A program made the translations under genes and the position numbers. The notes below the pieces were generated by a model, which was given only the letters and a program-made list of their open reading frames with translations, searched no databases and was not told where the DNA came from. From contig OZ038528.1 of assembly GCA_964036665.1 (NCBI GenBank), forward strand, positions 2,182,001 to 2,246,000: a stretch of 64,000 nt of DNA, written 5' to 3'. The DNA comes from Gordius sp. MW1. Taxonomy: Eukaryota > Nematomorpha > Gordioida > Gordea > Gordiidae. Positions 25,101 through 40,100 of the stretch are shown here, one piece after another (position 1 is the first letter of the stretch; every line of letters begins with the position of its first letter).

Positions 25101-28100
25101 TGCCCCTCCCTAAATAAGTATTGCCCCGCCCCCCTCTAATTCAAATGCTGGCTACGCTCATGAGACTATATTCATCTTTGAAAATGTGGTAACGAAAGAG
25201 TGAGTTTCTGATATAAAATTAAGTCTCTTAGGGTACAGGTAAAACAAAGGGAGTCTTTGTGTATTTAATCACACGCGATTACATCTCATCATTTTATACA
25301 ACTATAAGCCAATCTGATAAAATAAAAAAGATATGACTTCTCGAGTTACATATTTCCCCCACCCCCCCTTGGCATCCGTCGGGGACAATGGCTGTCGAGG
25401 TTTCACTAAATTATCGCGCTGCACAATAGACAGGTAAAAAGTTATATTGCCAAGAGGGGGGGGGGCACAATATAAATTGCATTATGCACGACGATGTATT
25501 ACAATAATGTGGTTGGTGGGTTAGATTTGCTTAATTTGATATCCTTGGGAAACTAAAACCATTCATTTTGCATACAAAAAAAATAATAATGGTAGATCCT
25601 TTTCATTCCAATGTATAATCATAATTATATCGGGGTGGTTTTCTTGCATCGCGCACTTTTGTGTACCTTGAACTTAGAGGATTTAGAAAGGACTCAATTC
25701 CACCTCCATTTATAAGCAGAGGGGAAAATAGATTCGCTTGAAAACATAATTAGCGACAAAGAAAGTCGTTGCCCCCTTACCTTTTTTGAAAAGAGATTGT
25801 GATCCTAAATATATTTTAAAAGGGACGAGCGCATGCTTTAGACTTAGTTTTTAAGAGCCATTTTAATATGCATGAATTAAATAAAAAAACTAATGGATTA
25901 GATATTAAAAATTTGCCTCATGTTGATGCTTATTTTTTCAAAATCAATATTTTTCTCTGGGGAGCTGGGCAAAAGAATAATTTCCAAAACAGTAGGACTA
26001 GGATCTTATGAATGCATATTACACCGCTTATTTCATAAAGTTAAAGTTAAACGATTGGGATGAACCTTAAGAATTTTATTATTCAGACTAACTTCTCTTT
26101 TTTGAAAGAAAGATATCTTTTTTCTCCTGGCATTCTTCATGGTCTATATGATTGATAACACTCCAATTTCTTTTCTAGGCGCTTTTTGTACTGTCTGGCT
26201 ACGTTCATTTTAATGCTTCTTCTGCAATAGGGTGGTCCGTCAGCATTTGCTCCATATAAATCTTTCCTTTGAGCGCGCGTTGTTTAACTATTATAACATT
26301 AGCACCTCGTTAACGCGTATTAAGTTACGCCGTGTTGATTACATTTTTAGACTATAAATTACTAAAAATTAAAAAAAAAATTGTTTATAAAATGGATGTT
26401 AGGGAATTTTTTAGATGAGTATTTATTATTTATATACAAAATGCAAGAGTTCATTTTGAGGGAGATATGTTAAACTTTTTTAACGTCATTCAAAAATCAC
26501 TAAATTAATTTATAGTAATTTGCATGGGCGTAGCCAGGTTTTGGATTAGGGGGGGGGCAAAACGTATTTTTTTTAATTTTTAAGGGTTTTGCATTGAACC
26601 TGCCCCCCCCCCCCTGGCTACGCCCACGGTAATTTGAGCTTTAAAAGATACAACATACTATAATATATAATAATATTTTTCTATTTTATAAACATTTTCA
26701 GGCATCAAAAAATATTTTGAAAAGCAACCCGTATCAACATCAGTGGAAATTAATTCGACCGTAGAACTGCAATGTTTACCACCCCAGGGCACACCCAAAC
26801 CCATAGTATATTGGACAAAAGATGGGGTTCCCTTGGATGTGGAAAGAGACCCAAATTTGATATTATCCAACGAAGGCAGTCTGTTGATAAGCATGGCCCG
26901 ATTCGGTGATCGAGGCAATTACAGTTGCGTCGCTAAGAATATTGCCAATCAACGGTCAACCGAACCCGCCTCACTCAACGTTTACGGTAAATTATCACTT
27001 CTTCTTTTATTTTATACACAATGTATAAGTGTTGTTACAAACGGGTGGGTTTTGTTTGGTCGACCTTGGTTTTAGTCGACTTAACATAAATAGACCCAAA
27101 TGCGACTAGAAATAGAGACCAAAAAATCCTCGGTTTGTTGATGTTTAGTCGACTAAAACAACCATAGGTCGGCCAAACAAAACTCAGCCGTTTGTAACAA
27201 CACTACAATGTATTGTAGTATACTAGTTTTGCATAAATATATAATTCACAAAAAAAATAGTTATCAAATAATTAAAAATAGCATGGCAGGGGCGTAGGCG
27301 AGGGGGGGGGGAGACAAGGAGGGGCGGCTGCCCCCTCGAAATCCATGAATACTTTAAAATTTAAGAAAATTTCATTTTGCCCCTCCCTAAATCTTCATTG
27401 CCCCCCCCCTCTAGGTGTAATTCTGGCTAAGTCCATGTAGGATGATGTGCATAGATAGATATTTATAGCGTTTTTGCTGAACCTAGCATACTTTCAAAAT
27501 TTGTTAGGGGGAGTGTAATATCTTAAAATTGTAGGAAGGGTTAGGGGATACAAATACAGGATTTTGCTTTAAATTAAGGAGGGGGGGGGTATTTTGTACC
27601 TCCCAAAATTGGCTCCCCCCCCCCTTCTCATCCTTGTGAAAGGAACGTGATTTAAATTATCGTTTTAAATCGTTGAATTCAAACGTTGGAATCTTTTTCT
27701 GACGGTTAAAAATGACGAAACATGAAGTCAAAACACTTAAGACACAAAATGGGATTATTTTGGAAAATATTTAGCAAGCAATACTTATAAAATCTAATCT
27801 CACTTCGAGACGCAGTGTTTGACCTCGTTTTTGCTCAATAGTAAAAATCATGGGAAATGTATAAGCCTTTCTCACGCACCCTGGAAATATTGATAAATAG
27901 GAATATTTAGTCTTTATCAGATTATGGCAAATTTTTAAATCCTAATTCAAATACTTTATAATTTAAACACGAATAGACCTTTATGTTCCCTTAAAAATTC
28001 ATTTATTACGAAGCCTAACCCTGACAAAAATTAAGAATTTAAAGGATTGGGTGACACAATTAATTGCGCTTTGTTTTAGAAGTATAAAATCATTTAAAAG

Positions 28101-31100
28101 GGGCGACCTTTGACCCATTATTTAATCAAAATTACATTATCTGTGCCGCACTGCTTAGCCTGCCTGACATTTAGATTAACGTTATCTTCATTAATAACCC
28201 TTATTATATTCAATAATGACCCCTGCCTATCGACTGTAGTAACCTTAACCATTGAGTATATTAAAAATTCTCACGGCCACTGTCACCCTCATTATAATTA
28301 TATCAACCACTGGTTTTTTTAAAATGGAGGAAATCATGCCTTTGGTTAAAAAACGAAATAAATTAAAAGATTTACAAACACGGGCTTAGTCAGGATTGGA
28401 TTTAGAGGGGGTAATATTGATTTTGTTTAGGGAGGGGCAAAATGATTTTTTGGTAATTTTAACCATATTTATATGTAATTTTTACGATTTTTTTCATTTA
28501 GTGGGGGACAGTCGCCCCCCCCCCCTGCCAACCCATGGTTACGCACATGTTCACAAAGTATATTTGCTTATTACTTTGAGAAGGAAATAATTTTCAACAT
28601 AAAATTTTGCAAATTTTAACGGAATTTCTGTCTCATACCATACTTATCTGAAACTCGTAATTAAAATAAATTTTTAAGGATTACTTTAAAACGATGGCAA
28701 AATTTTTGTTCCCGTTTTGTAATTTCACCTGCCCAACATAACTTTGAGAACCGTTTTAAGCGGTTTTTTGGTTGGTAATAGACGCCATCCCGTCTCTTTT
28801 TACATAACATTAGAATCTCACCTGCTAAGTCAGCGCGACTTTAATACTTCTAAGGATAATTTATGTCTAGCATTTTTTAAAGCTCTAACCCTTAATGTAT
28901 GCCTTTTAAATTTATTGTTTTTCAATTACTGAGCACCGGTCACTGGCTAATTAAGTACCTCCCCCCCTTGTCTATTAGCGATAAGAAGTCTGATTTCTAT
29001 GCAACAGCGCTATTGAAAAGATTAAACTGGACCACGTTTAAATCTTTCCTTGTTATACCATAATAAATTGTCCATATACCATAAAAATAATATGATTAAA
29101 ATTGATGGATGTGATGGGACTACCCTTGTTTTTACATCTTTAATATTAAATTGCGTTAATTTTAGAGATAAAGATCTCACTTTTTTATATAGAGAGAAGG
29201 TTGGGAGGGGGACGCTTTATAATGACCCCGACATGTGGCCTCGAGCCCATTACCTGAGCCCGAGGCAGTAGCAATAATTGATATGCCTTTCAAACGATGC
29301 TTATCATTGATGCGCCTTTAATTAATTAGCTTTAAAATTGTGATAAATTACTTACCCACATGCTCGCGGGTAGACGCTTCCCTTTTGATACATAATCTTA
29401 TAAGGGGTTTGAGCGGTGATAGGACATTTAGAGAGATAAGATGTTTTATTCTTTATCAAATTCACATTAATTCTGTATAATTTAATTAAAAATTACATAT
29501 AAATATGGGGGGATTTGATTTATTTTACAACCTTTAAAATTTTGGCCAGACCGCGAAGCTAACAAACAATCGAATTTTGGCATTAACAGATGTGAAAAAC
29601 AAAGTTGCCTTAGTTTTTTATTGTCATTCACTTGGTTGTCAAATGTAGACATGGGCGTAGCCAAGGGAAATGTATGTTTTGCCCCCCTCTAATTGAATTA
29701 AACGTTTTGCCCCCCCCCCCCTAATCCAAAACCTGGCTACGCCCACGAATGTAGATCCGCTCAAATTTTTTGCTCTCATTTTACCCCTTCAATAAACTTG
29801 ACAAACTTTTTAGAGTTGTTGGTTTTAGTGTTTGTAATTAATAAACACTTTGAATTATTATCTTTTACTCGCCTAGCACCGCGGTGGGTGCGTGTCTTTA
29901 ATTTTTAATGCACCACACCTTTATCTTTTTGTCCTGCCTGTGTGTGTTTCAGTTAATGGAGCCTGGTCGGAATGGAGCTCTTGGCCGTCGTGCATTAATA
30001 ATTGTGGCAAAGGGTACCGCAAACGCCATCGAACTTGCAACAACCCAGAACCCATTAATAACGGACACGGGTGTTCGGGTCCCGCCGTACAAAAGGAAGA
30101 TTGCCAATATTATTGCCCGAGTAAGTATACATACATGAACAGAAAAGCATGGGCGTAGCCACGGAGGGGGGGGGGGCAAGGAGAGGCAACTGCCCCCCCC
30201 CCTCTAAATCCAAAAATGTGTCAAAATTTATTATGATTGTGGCTAAAATTCCAAAAAATGTTACATTTTGCCCCTCCCTAAATCATAGCCCGCCCCCCAC
30301 TCTAGTTCCAATCCTGGCTACGTCCATGGTGGATGTTATTCCTAAACTAAGCTTAACAAGAACAAAGTTAAGGGTAGGGGCAAGATAGGGCAAATGTTTC
30401 TCTAAATCCTTATATAAAATTTTAAATGCAATAAATTGAATTTTATAAAAAAAACTAATGAGTTTTGTTCAAAATTCACTTAAAGTGATCATATTTTAAA
30501 ACCTATTGTAATAATGTATAACTTATTCAAATATTCTTATGGGTGCTTTACTATTAACTTTTACAAAAATTAAGGTTGCGCATAAATCTGTTTAGCATCA
30601 AATAGCCAGCCTATTACACATTCCAACATTGTTCCTAAGCTGGGTGGGGGTGGTGGGAGGTATTTCAAAAAATATCGTTTAATGTAAGAATCTCCATTAA
30701 CGAGATCGTTAATCGCGCTTGATATTATCAGCATGATGATCCGTTCCGTGATCTGGCTTATAAATTCCATTTATAATGGCTTTTCTTCCATCTTATCAAT
30801 CCTGCTCCTCTGCTCTCCATTAAATTTACATCATTAACAACTATCTCGTTACACAAAAGCAGTAATACATAAACATATTCACTTACTCTAAACTCACTTT
30901 TTACGTTAAATTTCACACACAAACGTTAAAAAAATGGCTTTTATTTTTTCTTTAACATTATACAGGCGCATCATTGGCGGACAGGCGCGCTCCCCTCTTG
31001 ACTCTTGCCAAACTCTTTCAGACGGCGCCAGAAATGTATTTAAGTTTGATTTGATCAGTGAAATAGAGATAAAAGCTAAGCTTTACTCTAAGATCTCTAG

Positions 31101-34100
31101 CGTCGCCACTCTAGATTTTCCTAAGAATGCTAATCTTTTCGAGGCAACTTAGGCTAAATGTAAAACTACTTTATAAGAATACATCTCTTAGATTTAACTC
31201 TTTTTCCTAATTGTGTGGTGCCATAATGTCGCGATACCTTTAACTAGTGTAAAAAGTGAGGGAATACTATATATATGCCTGTTGCTCAAACTTCAACTAA
31301 AACTTTAGAATTCCAATGATCGTTCAAAACGATTATCAATAATATAGAAAAACGTTGTATATCTTTTCAGAATTTTTCGCGATAGGGCGGATGAAATAAA
31401 AACGGGGTTAACATAATAAAGAAATTTGAAACCGAAGTAAGTAAATTTTTAATAAAAAAGTAAAAGAAATCCATAGCAATATTCCCTTTTTATGATAATT
31501 TTTAAGCAGTATTTAATGGGCCCTCATATATTCTAATCTCAAGTCCCTATAAAGAAATTCCATCCATATACCTGGCTGGGCTGATTGAAATAATTAAAAA
31601 ACCTATAAATTATTTTCATGGGATACATGGATATTGAATTTTGAAATAAGACCATATGCAATCATGCTAATGGAAAAGGAGAGAATTTTAATTAAAAGTG
31701 CCTTACTCTACGAGTCTGCCCAAAAACTAATTGTCAGAAATATCTGGTAAAATACAATTTAATTAAACAGATGTTGGCTGCGTCGGCGCTCTCTTTGATG
31801 TAGGGGTGAGATTAAACCAGTGGAACTGAATATTGACTATTTACATATACTAACATTGATGCCCTTCTAAGTGTAATTCCCTAATTGGATTTTATTTACT
31901 TCATTTTGTTAAATTTTAAATACGAAATCGACAAAAGCTTGCGAACGGCATAATAATTTAAGTTTATGCCTTCTATAAAACTTGACACCATATAATTGCT
32001 TATAAAAGCAAAAAAATTCGGTGAATATATAGTATCAAAATATTAATTTTGTTATCTAATTTAATTTTCAACTCTTTTTTCATTTTTATTATAAAAACTA
32101 TTTATAATCCTCACGAAACATGACCTTCAAAATGTAATTAATCACCTGTTCTTTGACATTTACAAATGTCGAATTCTAACTAAAAATAGTTTTAAAAATA
32201 TTATTTATTGCCCATTGATCAAATTTTTTGCTAATTTATATGGATAAGTTTGAAGCAAATTAGAATTTCTTGTTAATTTATACACGTATAAGTTTTGGGG
32301 AAAAAATAAGGATGTGCGCCTATATAATTTATTTGGTCTAATTTAAAGTTGATGGGCGTTGGTCTGAATGGAGTTTGTGGTCAAGTTGTAATGCGGATTG
32401 CACTACATACCGAAGGAGATCCTGTCTAAACCCTGCCCCCATGAACGGAGGAAAATACTGTGATGGCCCCGACGTTGAAACTGAAACATGCTCCACCGAT
32501 TTCTGCCCAAATTCTATAGGTAATTTATAAAAAAGAAATTGATTAGATACATACATGGGCGCAGTCAAGAGTTGTAGGGAGGGGCGGCTGCCCCCCTCCA
32601 AACCAAAATTTGTTGAAGTTTTAAAAATGATTATTTTGCCCCCCCCCCCAAATCATTATTGCTCCCCTCATTCCAATGCTGGCTACGCCCATGATTACAT
32701 AAGTTTTGCAATCATTGAAAAATAAAAAGTAGGACAGGATGGACGGACGGACAACCTAAAATGAGCCCATAAATTGCATAATAAACAAGTTACCAAAATA
32801 AATTTATATGTTTAAAGGTAATCAGTCGGGCCCATAAACAATAATGGATGTTGGGCTCGAGTGAGGGCGAAAAAATTAAAGCCAACCAGTGGTCATTAGC
32901 TGCCAGTCTATTTGTGAAAGCAAAATAAAAGTCTTTTACAAAAGCATAACCATAAGTCCACAGCCATTAAAAACCCGTATAAGTTTTAACGGCAATTATT
33001 GAAAAATTAAAAGTTGGACAGGATGGACGGACGGACAACCAAAAACGAGCCCGAAAATTGCATAATTAATTTTTGTATATACTTAAGAAAAATTGTATAA
33101 AATGTTTAAGTCAAGTTCTTAAATTTATAACATTATATTATTTCGTTTTTTTTAACAGATATGATTGATATAGAGATGAATGGACGCTACAGCGACGGTA
33201 CGTTTACTACATGTGTATTTTTTAACGAATAATAAACTTATTTTTTTTTAAAAACATTGATTTTTTAACAAATGAATAAAACGGGCAACAAATTCCAACA
33301 TCACTATAATTAAGATCTTGAATAACTTTTTCGTTTTCTAAAATTAAAAAGGGTTGTCAAATGGATGAGACTTAGAGAATTTAATAGTCGCTATATATCT
33401 AATCTCCGTTTAGCAAAAGGATATAATTAAATGATCTATAATCTTATGTGAGAATTGAAACCTACAATTTCATGAGAAAAGAATTACTTTGTTCTCAAAC
33501 GTTTTTATTTGCAAATTTTAATAACTTTAAATAATAATTTAGCTATTTTTCAATGTTTCTTTCAACTATTTTAGGCTCTCCGTCCGTAGTTGAGACCTCA
33601 ACTCGTCACAATTTGGGGAAAATAGCTCTGTACACGGGACTCTGCGCTTTTTGTGCCCTCGTTTTCTTGTCAATCCTGCTCATCTTCTTTTTCGTGCGGA
33701 AAAACAAGAGAAACGGCAATCATCGAAGAAATTTGGAATATGAAGCTACGAGTAATTCAACCTTTTTCGAGCATATTTTAAGTCGAAACTTTTATTATTT
33801 AAGCTAATAATTAAAACCACAATGACGTGGCCTAATTAGAATAAATTTGGGACAGAGAAATGGCCACTAAAGTTTAACGAGAATGCAGGAAATGGTAGAG
33901 ATTTTATGAATCACCAAAATTTTGTTGAATACAAAATAATTTAGGACTTGGGGTGGGGCAGGTAACCTTCGCTGCCTTTCCCTGGCTAAACCCATGAAAT
34001 TTTTGGCTATTAATTGCTTTTGATCATGGGCTTAGCCATGTTTAGAATTAGAGGGGATCATTAATGATTTAGGGAAGGGCAAAATGATAATTTTATGAAA

Positions 34101-37100
34101 TTTTGAAGGATTTTCGAATTTAGAGGGGGGGGGGCAGCCGCTTCTCCCTGCCACCTTCTAGCTAGGCTCAAGAATATGATGACTTTCTATAATTTTCCAT
34201 AGTTTCCATAAGTAAAAAGATTTAATGTTTGGGGAGCGATCATGGCTGTGGCACTTTGCGAATTATGTTAAACCTTATTAAATCCAATAATTTAGATACC
34301 TTTAGCCCTTACCTAAACGGGGCCAGTCTCTTACTGGGGTTGGATGGCATCAAGAAATTGCCCTTCCTCTGCAACGCTTATAACAACAAGGAGGTAGTGG
34401 CCAGTTCAATTGCCCCTTCTCGAAAGCTAGACGTCCCTAAGTCGAAATTTCCTCGGTACGAGTACGATTCGGTACGGAAAGAGACGGATTCGTTAGAATC
34501 GGGGATTGGATCTTCATCTTACGCCTCTGGCCATAGACCACCACCCATCAATCAAATTCCACCACACGTCAATCAATCATCTCACCCACGTCAATCATAC
34601 GTTGCGCCCAACGCCGTGGTATACGGCAACCCAGGTGCCTTGGAGCATGAGTATTGTTGTCCAGCCGATTTATTGGCTCCAGCCAGAAGCTCACCTCGCA
34701 TGGGTCGCAGCCCGGCTAGGAACAGGCGTGATCTGCTCAATGAAAACTCAATTTCGAAAAAAGTAATGATTTTATGTTTTAATTTTGGTTATTATATTAA
34801 ATCCATAATTAAACATAATGGCACGCGGAGGCATAAAGGGTAGTTATCTTAATATAATAAATGCATTATTCAAATTTAACGAATATCATTGTTCCCCTCG
34901 AATTTAAGACTTGGTTCAGTGAGCCCATAGCATTTATTATAATTAAATGAATTGATAAGTTTTCAGGTTTTAAAAGGAGATGCTATAGTGACATCTTCCC
35001 CCCCCCCTATAGATTGCTTAGTTCCGATTAAGAACTTTGAAACATATTAGAGCCTTGTTATTTATACAGGAATTCAGATGGGAACAATATTGATTTAAGG
35101 ATGAAATAATAATTTTTAGCCATATATAGTAAAAATTTTAAACAATATCTAGATATAGAAGGGGGCAACCGCCCCTCAGCTCTTAATCTTGAAATTTGTA
35201 CGATTCTTTAAAGCCCTGGACATTTCTTAAGGACGGTTTTTACAATCAGGAACCCTCTTTATATTTTGTGCTCATATGCCGATTTTAAAAATAATTTTCC
35301 CCTAATCCCTTAAGAGTCCTTACTCCTTAGCGAAGCATTTTGAAAGAACACAATCAACTTATTAAAATCATAGTCACTATTCCCATTTTTCATGGGCGTA
35401 GCTAGGTTTTGGATTAGGGGGGGGGCGAAAGGTTTTCAATTAAAGGGGGGGGGAAAATAATATATTTTAATTTTTAAGAGTTTCTGCATTGAATAAATTT
35501 TCTCCTGGCTACACCCATGCCATTTTTCAATATTTATATGCGAACTAATAAATTAATTTTGAATTACATACAGAACTGTCCCAATCATCCTGTCATGGAA
35601 GATCCTAATGGATTACCCGAAAATCGTCACAATCATCACCCCCACGCTACCCCCCGTCAAATGACTTCTTCATACCTAAAGCCTTGTCCTGAAAATTTTT
35701 TGCCTTGTTTATGCGGTCGAACAGGCCACAACAAATTAGTTCAGCAAACACAGCTCGGCCCCGTGTACATGACTTATGCTGGAGATAGCATAATGGAATC
35801 CTCGCATTACGATGCCTGCATGCTGCCCCCTTCACGACAACACGTAAAATTGCCTTTATATCCATGGGCGTAGCCAAGGGGGGGGGGGGGGGGGGAAGGG
35901 GCGGTTGCCCCCCTCTAAATAAAAAAAAAATGTTGAAATTATTAAAAATATGGCTAAAATTGTGAAAAATGATTATTTTTCCCCTCCCTGAATCATTCCC
36001 TTCTAATCCCAATGCTTGCTACTCCCATGTTTGTATCCATATTATACTATCGCCTCTCTAGCTAAATGTTGTCATTGAAGCTTTTTTTGACTTAAAACAG
36101 GTTTTTTAAGCAATGAGAAGATCACAGTGATGTTTTTAAAATGTTTCTATTAAAAATGTAAGAGTAAAGCCTTTATTACGAATAATTTTTACTACCATCC
36201 GAATAGAACTTCAAGCTATTTATAAATTGTTTCAAATATAAGTTTCCAAGATTTCACCAATGATCTGTTTTTTTAAAATCGACTTTGAAAAATAAATTTA
36301 TAATGTGTTTAATATGCAGGATGAAGTAAGGTTATGTACGGAACAAGCCGTTGGAACTCCAGATCACGAACAAAATAAGGATGAACTCACCTTATCGTCA
36401 CATAAAGTTTTCCTTGCACTCAACAAGCATACAAATAACTCAATGACAACCGCTGAAATTGGGTGTGAAGGTGGAAAATTAATTCTTAAGAATTCAGGTA
36501 TTTATTGTAAAATGTTAGAAATAAATTTGAAATTTAGTATATTTTGATTAATACAATTTGAAATTTATTTTTATTTTAATTAGGAATATCCTTATTGATT
36601 CCCCCAGGGGCTATTGCACAAGGCAGACGGGAGAAGATGTTTCTAACAGTCTGTCGCGAAGATAAAGATAGACCGAAATTGACAGGTTTTTAAATGATAT
36701 TTTAAAAATGTACCAAATGCATACATTTTAATGTTTAACTGAATCTAAAATATTTTGTTACTTAAAATTAATGGAAAATTTTAGAATTTTTTAAAAATTG
36801 TTAATATTTATTGCATTGCGATAAATTTGCCAATGTGAAAAAAAACTGACGATTTACAAATATTTTTTCTATACAAAATATTTATTGATCAAAAATAGCG
36901 GATATAGGTTCTTTAGATTCACCACAATTTTTAACTATCAAACTAGTGGTGTAAAAACGTCTGGATTTTCTTTGGTCGACCTATTGTTTTAGTCGACTAA
37001 ACAGAAGCAAACCTTTAAGAAAAACAGACCAAAAAACCTTTGGCCTGTTCATGTTTAGTCAACTAAAACCAAAGCTCGATCAAACAAAACCCATCCGTTT

Positions 37101-40100
37101 TTACAACACTATTTCTACCATGCAAATGTTTGAAACATAAACATATTTTTCAAACAAAAAAATCCATTATTTTACAATAACTATGTATTTTTTTTGAATA
37201 ACGAATAAAATATTTTTTATCTCATATGCCCTCAAAAGATGGACAAACCCTTTTAAGTCCTCTCATCTTTTGTGGACCGGCTGGGTTGATTTTAAAGAAA
37301 CCAGCAGTTATAACTTTCGAGCATTGTGGCAGTGATGTGACACGTGATTGGGTATTAACGCTTCTACGAGGAGCCGTTACCGAGACCCAAAATCCCATTG
37401 AATGGAAGGTAACTAATTGGCGAAAATCTAAGCTAAATGAGAACTTAGGACAACATTCATGGGCGTAGCCAGGATTGGATTCAGAGGGGGGGGGCAAAAT
37501 AATAATTTTTTAAAATTTTGGCCATTATGAGATTTCGTCTAAATTTAGAGGGGGGCAGTCGCACCTCTCTGCCACTCCCTGGCTACGCCTTTGACAAAAT
37601 TTGATTTAGAATTAAACTAATTTGACCACAGCATACAAATCTAAGCACTACTCTAATATAAAATGTGTATTTAAGGGTGTTATAATTTTTTTCCTCTTAT
37701 AAGTTCTGAATATTTTTCTTTACGCAATTACTAGAAGATTAGTTAAGCGACTAGACACGGCGAAAGCCATTTACCGATTTTTAGTTTAGAAATTTATATT
37801 TTAAAAAATTATCATTTAAATCTTTGATAAATCATTACTACTACATATTTTGGCTTGGAGTTCTGGCTACGCTTGAGCCATGAGACAATTAGAGACCTAC
37901 CAATAGTTTTTAAAATACTACTTGAATTTCTCTAAAACTCGTTATAGATACGTTATTACATAATAAAATTATTTATATTCATAAAAATTTGTGCGAACAT
38001 TTTGAAAAGGCATTGGTAACGGTAGGGCAAGAGACGATAGATACCCCAGTGTACTGTCATATTCAAGATGATGGTTCTTACCAGGGCTGTGTTATGGTCG
38101 AAACGCTACAAGGCTACGCCTTAATCGGGCATTCTAAAGATAAAGCGCTCCAAAATGGGAATTCTAATACAAAATGCGCCAAGAAAAATCTTTGTATTCT
38201 CACTTTTGCCACCTTCATACCCACGTCAACTGAGTGCACTCTTCGCGTCTATTGCATAGAAAATAACCGAGATGGCCAAGAGGTATATAGATTAATATTA
38301 ATTTTAAATGAGGAATATCTTTAAATATAAATTTATGTTCGACTAGAATGAATTTGAAGCTAAAAAATGCGAGAAATATGATAAATTTTTGAGTTTCCTT
38401 CATTTTCGACATATAATTTATCGTTTTTGTCAATCAAAGATGGTTTTTGCTTGTTACGAGTGTTGTAAAAACGGCTGGGTTTCATTTGGTCGACCTTTGG
38501 TTTTAGTCGACTAAACGGAAACCGACCATACGTTCTTTGGTTTGTTTTTCCTAGTCGACCTCAAGGCTTAGTCGAAATTTAAAAACAACCCAGAGTTGAC
38601 CGTTAGTCATAGTAAGGTCGACCAAACAAAACCCAGCCGTTTTTACAACACTATTTGTTAGTATGATCTAACAACAAAAAGCAGCGTAAAGTATTTAATG
38701 AAGAAAAAAAATTCTGATTCTTCCAAATTTATTTTGATAATTATTTATTTTTATTCAAAACTTTTGCTATACCTTAAACTTATGAACTATAACGTGTTAT
38801 ATCTGTAAATATTATAAAGTATACATTTATTATATCCTAGGCTGTGATTTTAGCCGAGAAAAAGATGCATGGAAGATTAATCCATGAACCTCGAGTTTTT
38901 CCCTTTACTGACAATTCAAAAGCGTTATCCCTCTCTATAGCCAATATATCTCCTGGCTGGAAAAATAAATCGCCCGATAATAAACAAGTATATTATTCCA
39001 AAATTCAATCTTAACAAAATATTATTTTTCGAAATATTAATTATGTTATGTTTTTTAAAATTTTTGGATTTTTAAAGATAAAAAGTAAAGAATTTTTATA
39101 CTTGTAACATAGGAAATTCCATTTGTACATTTGTGGTCGGGGAATCGAAATGCAATTCATTGCTCATTCGTCTTAGAACATTTGGATTCTAGCATGCAAG
39201 CTTTCAGTTGCTCCATAACGGTTGAACAAGCAATTTTAACTCACGATTCAACTTCCTTGCGCCAAACTGACACCATTAACATTAGCACCACCCTAAATGA
39301 TGTAAAAATAAATACTGCATTCACGATTTAATAAAAAAAACAATTAATTTGCAGTTTTTCCCATTAGTTTATAAGTATCTTATAAATTTTGTAATTACCT
39401 TAGGTCGTAACTTGTCATTCCCATAAACCTAGTGCAAATACCATCGTTGAGGAGACATGCGGTCATCCTACGACAAAATGTTTCGAAACCGCTCCTTATA
39501 CGAACATCCCTTTTAAGTAAAAAGAGTTTGTCTAATTAAAACCCCCATTTTTTTAAAAAATTAGCAATAATTATGTAATAATTTTTGTTAACTTTATTTA
39601 ATTTGTAGAATACCTCAGTATGTCAAAGATCTTCTCTGTAAATGCATGGATGTTCCTAGGGTAGAAGGGAACGATTGGCGACTTTTAGCCCAACATCTAC
39701 ATTACGACAGGTAATTTATATAAGTAATAAAATGAATTATTGTGAGTTATAAAGTAAGATTTTTGCTCAACTTTTTTGACTTCAAGCAATTAGGGATTTA
39801 ATTGAAGATACTTATATACATTAATAATTATCACATGAATTTAATAACATGGATTAGTTTAGTTAGTGTAGACAATTAGTTGAACTGTTATATCTTATCA
39901 AAACATCAAAAGGACCCATAAGTATGTGGTAGTGTTGTAAAGAGGGTTAGTTTTTATTTGGTCGACTTTTAGTTTAACTTTACGACTCTTGTTTCAACTT
40001 GCGGCTAAGCACAAAGGTCGGCTGCTAAGAAAAACAGACCGAAAAATCTTGGTTTGTTTATGTTTAGTCGACAAATACCATAGGTCGACCAAACAAAACC

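Noticed and set aside
29908..30388. Several overlapping open frames on both strands around 29.9-30.4 kb
   Set aside because: Only the frame with WSEWSSW is real (unc-5 exon 4); the others are its shadows or run through the MITE.
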